Assembly: GCF_900115925.1 (NCBI RefSeq)
Contig: NZ_FOYF01000006.1
Coordinates: 124,001-188,000 of the forward strand
From: Bacillus sp. cl95
GTDB lineage: Bacteria; Bacillota; Bacilli; Bacillales; Cytobacillaceae
DNA length: 64,000 nucleotides
Direction: 5' to 3'
Made by a program: the position numbers and the translations under genes. This document shows positions 63,201-64,000 of this stretch, in pieces. A model generated the notes under the pieces. That model ran no database searches and was not told the origin of the DNA. It saw nothing but the letters and a program-made list of their open reading frames with translations. Position 1 is the stretch's first letter; each line of letters opens with the position of its first letter.

Positions 63201-63959
63201 TTATTCCATCGGTAGTTCCAATGAAGGAGCAGAGTCACCACCGTTATTATAAAACTGTGGTACATCACCTTCAAATAGTCCCATCGCAACCGGAATGCTC
63301 TGTTCCATCTTCGTAATCTTTGTTGCGAATGGAACAATGATTTGTACGTTTACCTCTATTTTCACGTAAACTTCAATCCACATATTGTTGATTCCATGAT
63401 CTTGAACCTTTGAAACAATATTTGTGCTAACGTCACCAATAGGTGTAAAACGCACAGGGATTTTTGGTCCTAAGTTCCCCAATAAAGCATTGTTTGTCGC
63501 TTGCCCCAGTGGTATATGATAAACAATTCCCTCTCCTTTTGCAGAACCATTTTCATCAATTTCAATATCGAAGGATTCTTCCAATTCAGCAATATTTCCT
63601 TTCTCAGCCTGAGAAAGGTTTTTTTGCACAAGACTCTGGGTTTCCGAAAGAATTTGGGTAATCGTAGCGGTATTCAACCTTCTTACGGATGAATTCCCTT
63701 GGTTTGATGAGTCTTCTTCAATGATATCCCGGATGTCTTTTACATTCGTTACATTGCTTTTAACGGCATTATTGATTACGAGGGAAGCAATTCTTCGGGT
63801 CTGGGAATCGGCATAACTCATTAATGTCGGTTCTATCCCTTTGTCGATAATAAATAAGCTGGCAGCTGTCGAAAAGATAAAAAAAACAAATGTTAGCAAA
63901 AAAACATATCTAAAAGGCAACGGGCCACGCCGCGTCATGCGCCTGCGAATATTAACCAT
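63201..63959 (-). CDS. yunB: Sporulation protein YunB
   Basis: A 252-aa protein with a basic N-terminus (RRRMTRRG), one membrane helix (YVFLLTFVFFIFSTAASLFI) and an extracytoplasmic part with TPIGDVSTNIVSKVQDHGIN and MWIEVYVKIEVNVQIIVPF. It matches YunB, a sigma-E-dependent protein needed for efficient sporulation in B. subtilis. The ATG is 41 bp from the window edge; GAAGGGGGG lies upstream. Confidence 0.9.
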   Translation of the reverse strand: MVNIRRRMTRRGPLPFRYVFLLTFVFFIFSTAASLFIIDKGIEPTLMSYADSQTRRIASLVINNAVKSNVTNVKDIRDIIEEDSSNQGNSSVRRLNTATITQILSETQSLVQKNLSQAEKGNIAELEESFDIEIDENGSAKGEGIVYHIPLGQATNNALLGNLGPKIPVRFTPIGDVSTNIVSKVQDHGINNMWIEVYVKIEVNVQIIVPFATKITKMEQSIPVAMGLFEGDVPQFYNNGGDSAPSLELPME

Positions 63960-64000
63960 AAAAATCCCCCCTTCCTAGCTATATGTATGCTTTGAAGGGG

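Overview
The window is chromosomal DNA of a spore-forming Bacillaceae bacterium (Bacillus sensu lato). This rests on gene content (Spo0E-like phosphatase, KapB/KapD, YutH, YutC, LytH, YunB), on AGGAGG-type ribosome binding sites with frequent GTG/TTG starts, and on gene order. From about 11.6 kb to the right edge the order follows the Bacillus subtilis yug-yui-yum-yut-yun region from memory: yugO, yugN, pgi, yugJ, yuzA, yugI, alaT/alaR, yugF, yugE, patB, then kapB, kapD, pbpD, yufK, menI, yuzC, pepA, yuiC, yuiB, yuiA, yumB, yumC, yutM, yuzB, yutJ, yuzD, yutI, the hom-thrC-thrB operon, yutH, yutG, yutF, yutE, yutD, yutC, lipA, lytH, yunB. No rRNA, tRNA, prophage or CRISPR array was recognised.

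Left accessory part (1-11.6 kb). A copper operon (copZ, copA and a His-rich exported protein cut by the edge) reads leftwards from a palindromic CsoR-type operator; the 3' remnant of an MFS transporter gene lies between operator and copZ, and a degenerate 21-bp repeat lies between copZ and copA. A TetR regulator and a small XRE regulator follow. Next is an RNPP-type quorum-sensing pair: an NprR-like HTH/TPR regulator and, 14 nt downstream, a 46-codon gene for an exported peptide precursor. Then come an SMR (guanidinium-exporter-like) gene with a structured leader, pseudouridine breakdown genes psuK-psuG, a LysE exporter, and several small proteins including a Spo0E-like phosphatase.

Metabolic core (11.6-34 kb). 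K+ channel YugO, glucose-6-phosphate isomerase and an iron alcohol dehydrogenase are followed by an arginine/ornithine catabolic block (rocG, rocD and divergent rocR) with a sigma-54 promoter and paired upstream activator-like sites, inserted into the yug order. Alanine transaminase and its Lrp regulator, patB, 6-phosphogluconate dehydrogenase, a maltose phosphorylase/beta-phosphoglucomutase pair, a Cu/Zn-SOD lipoprotein and a cyclophilin lipoprotein come next. kapB is present without an adjacent kinB.

Right part (34-64 kb). Cell-wall, ion-transport, flavoprotein/redox and Fe-S genes, the threonine operon, phospholipid and sporulation genes. Most convergent pairs share bidirectional terminators.

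Repeats. Three families of short non-coding elements are scattered between genes: a MITE-like element (four copies), a GC-rich long-hairpin element (two copies) and a second GC-rich element (one copy). Small hairpin cassettes are nested inside them: one 56-57 nt cassette occurs in two different families, each time bordered by TCCT direct repeats, and another 26-nt hairpin is shared by two other families. This modular nesting and the NprR-like peptide system are the most interesting observations. Family assignments and B. subtilis gene order come from memory, not from searches.
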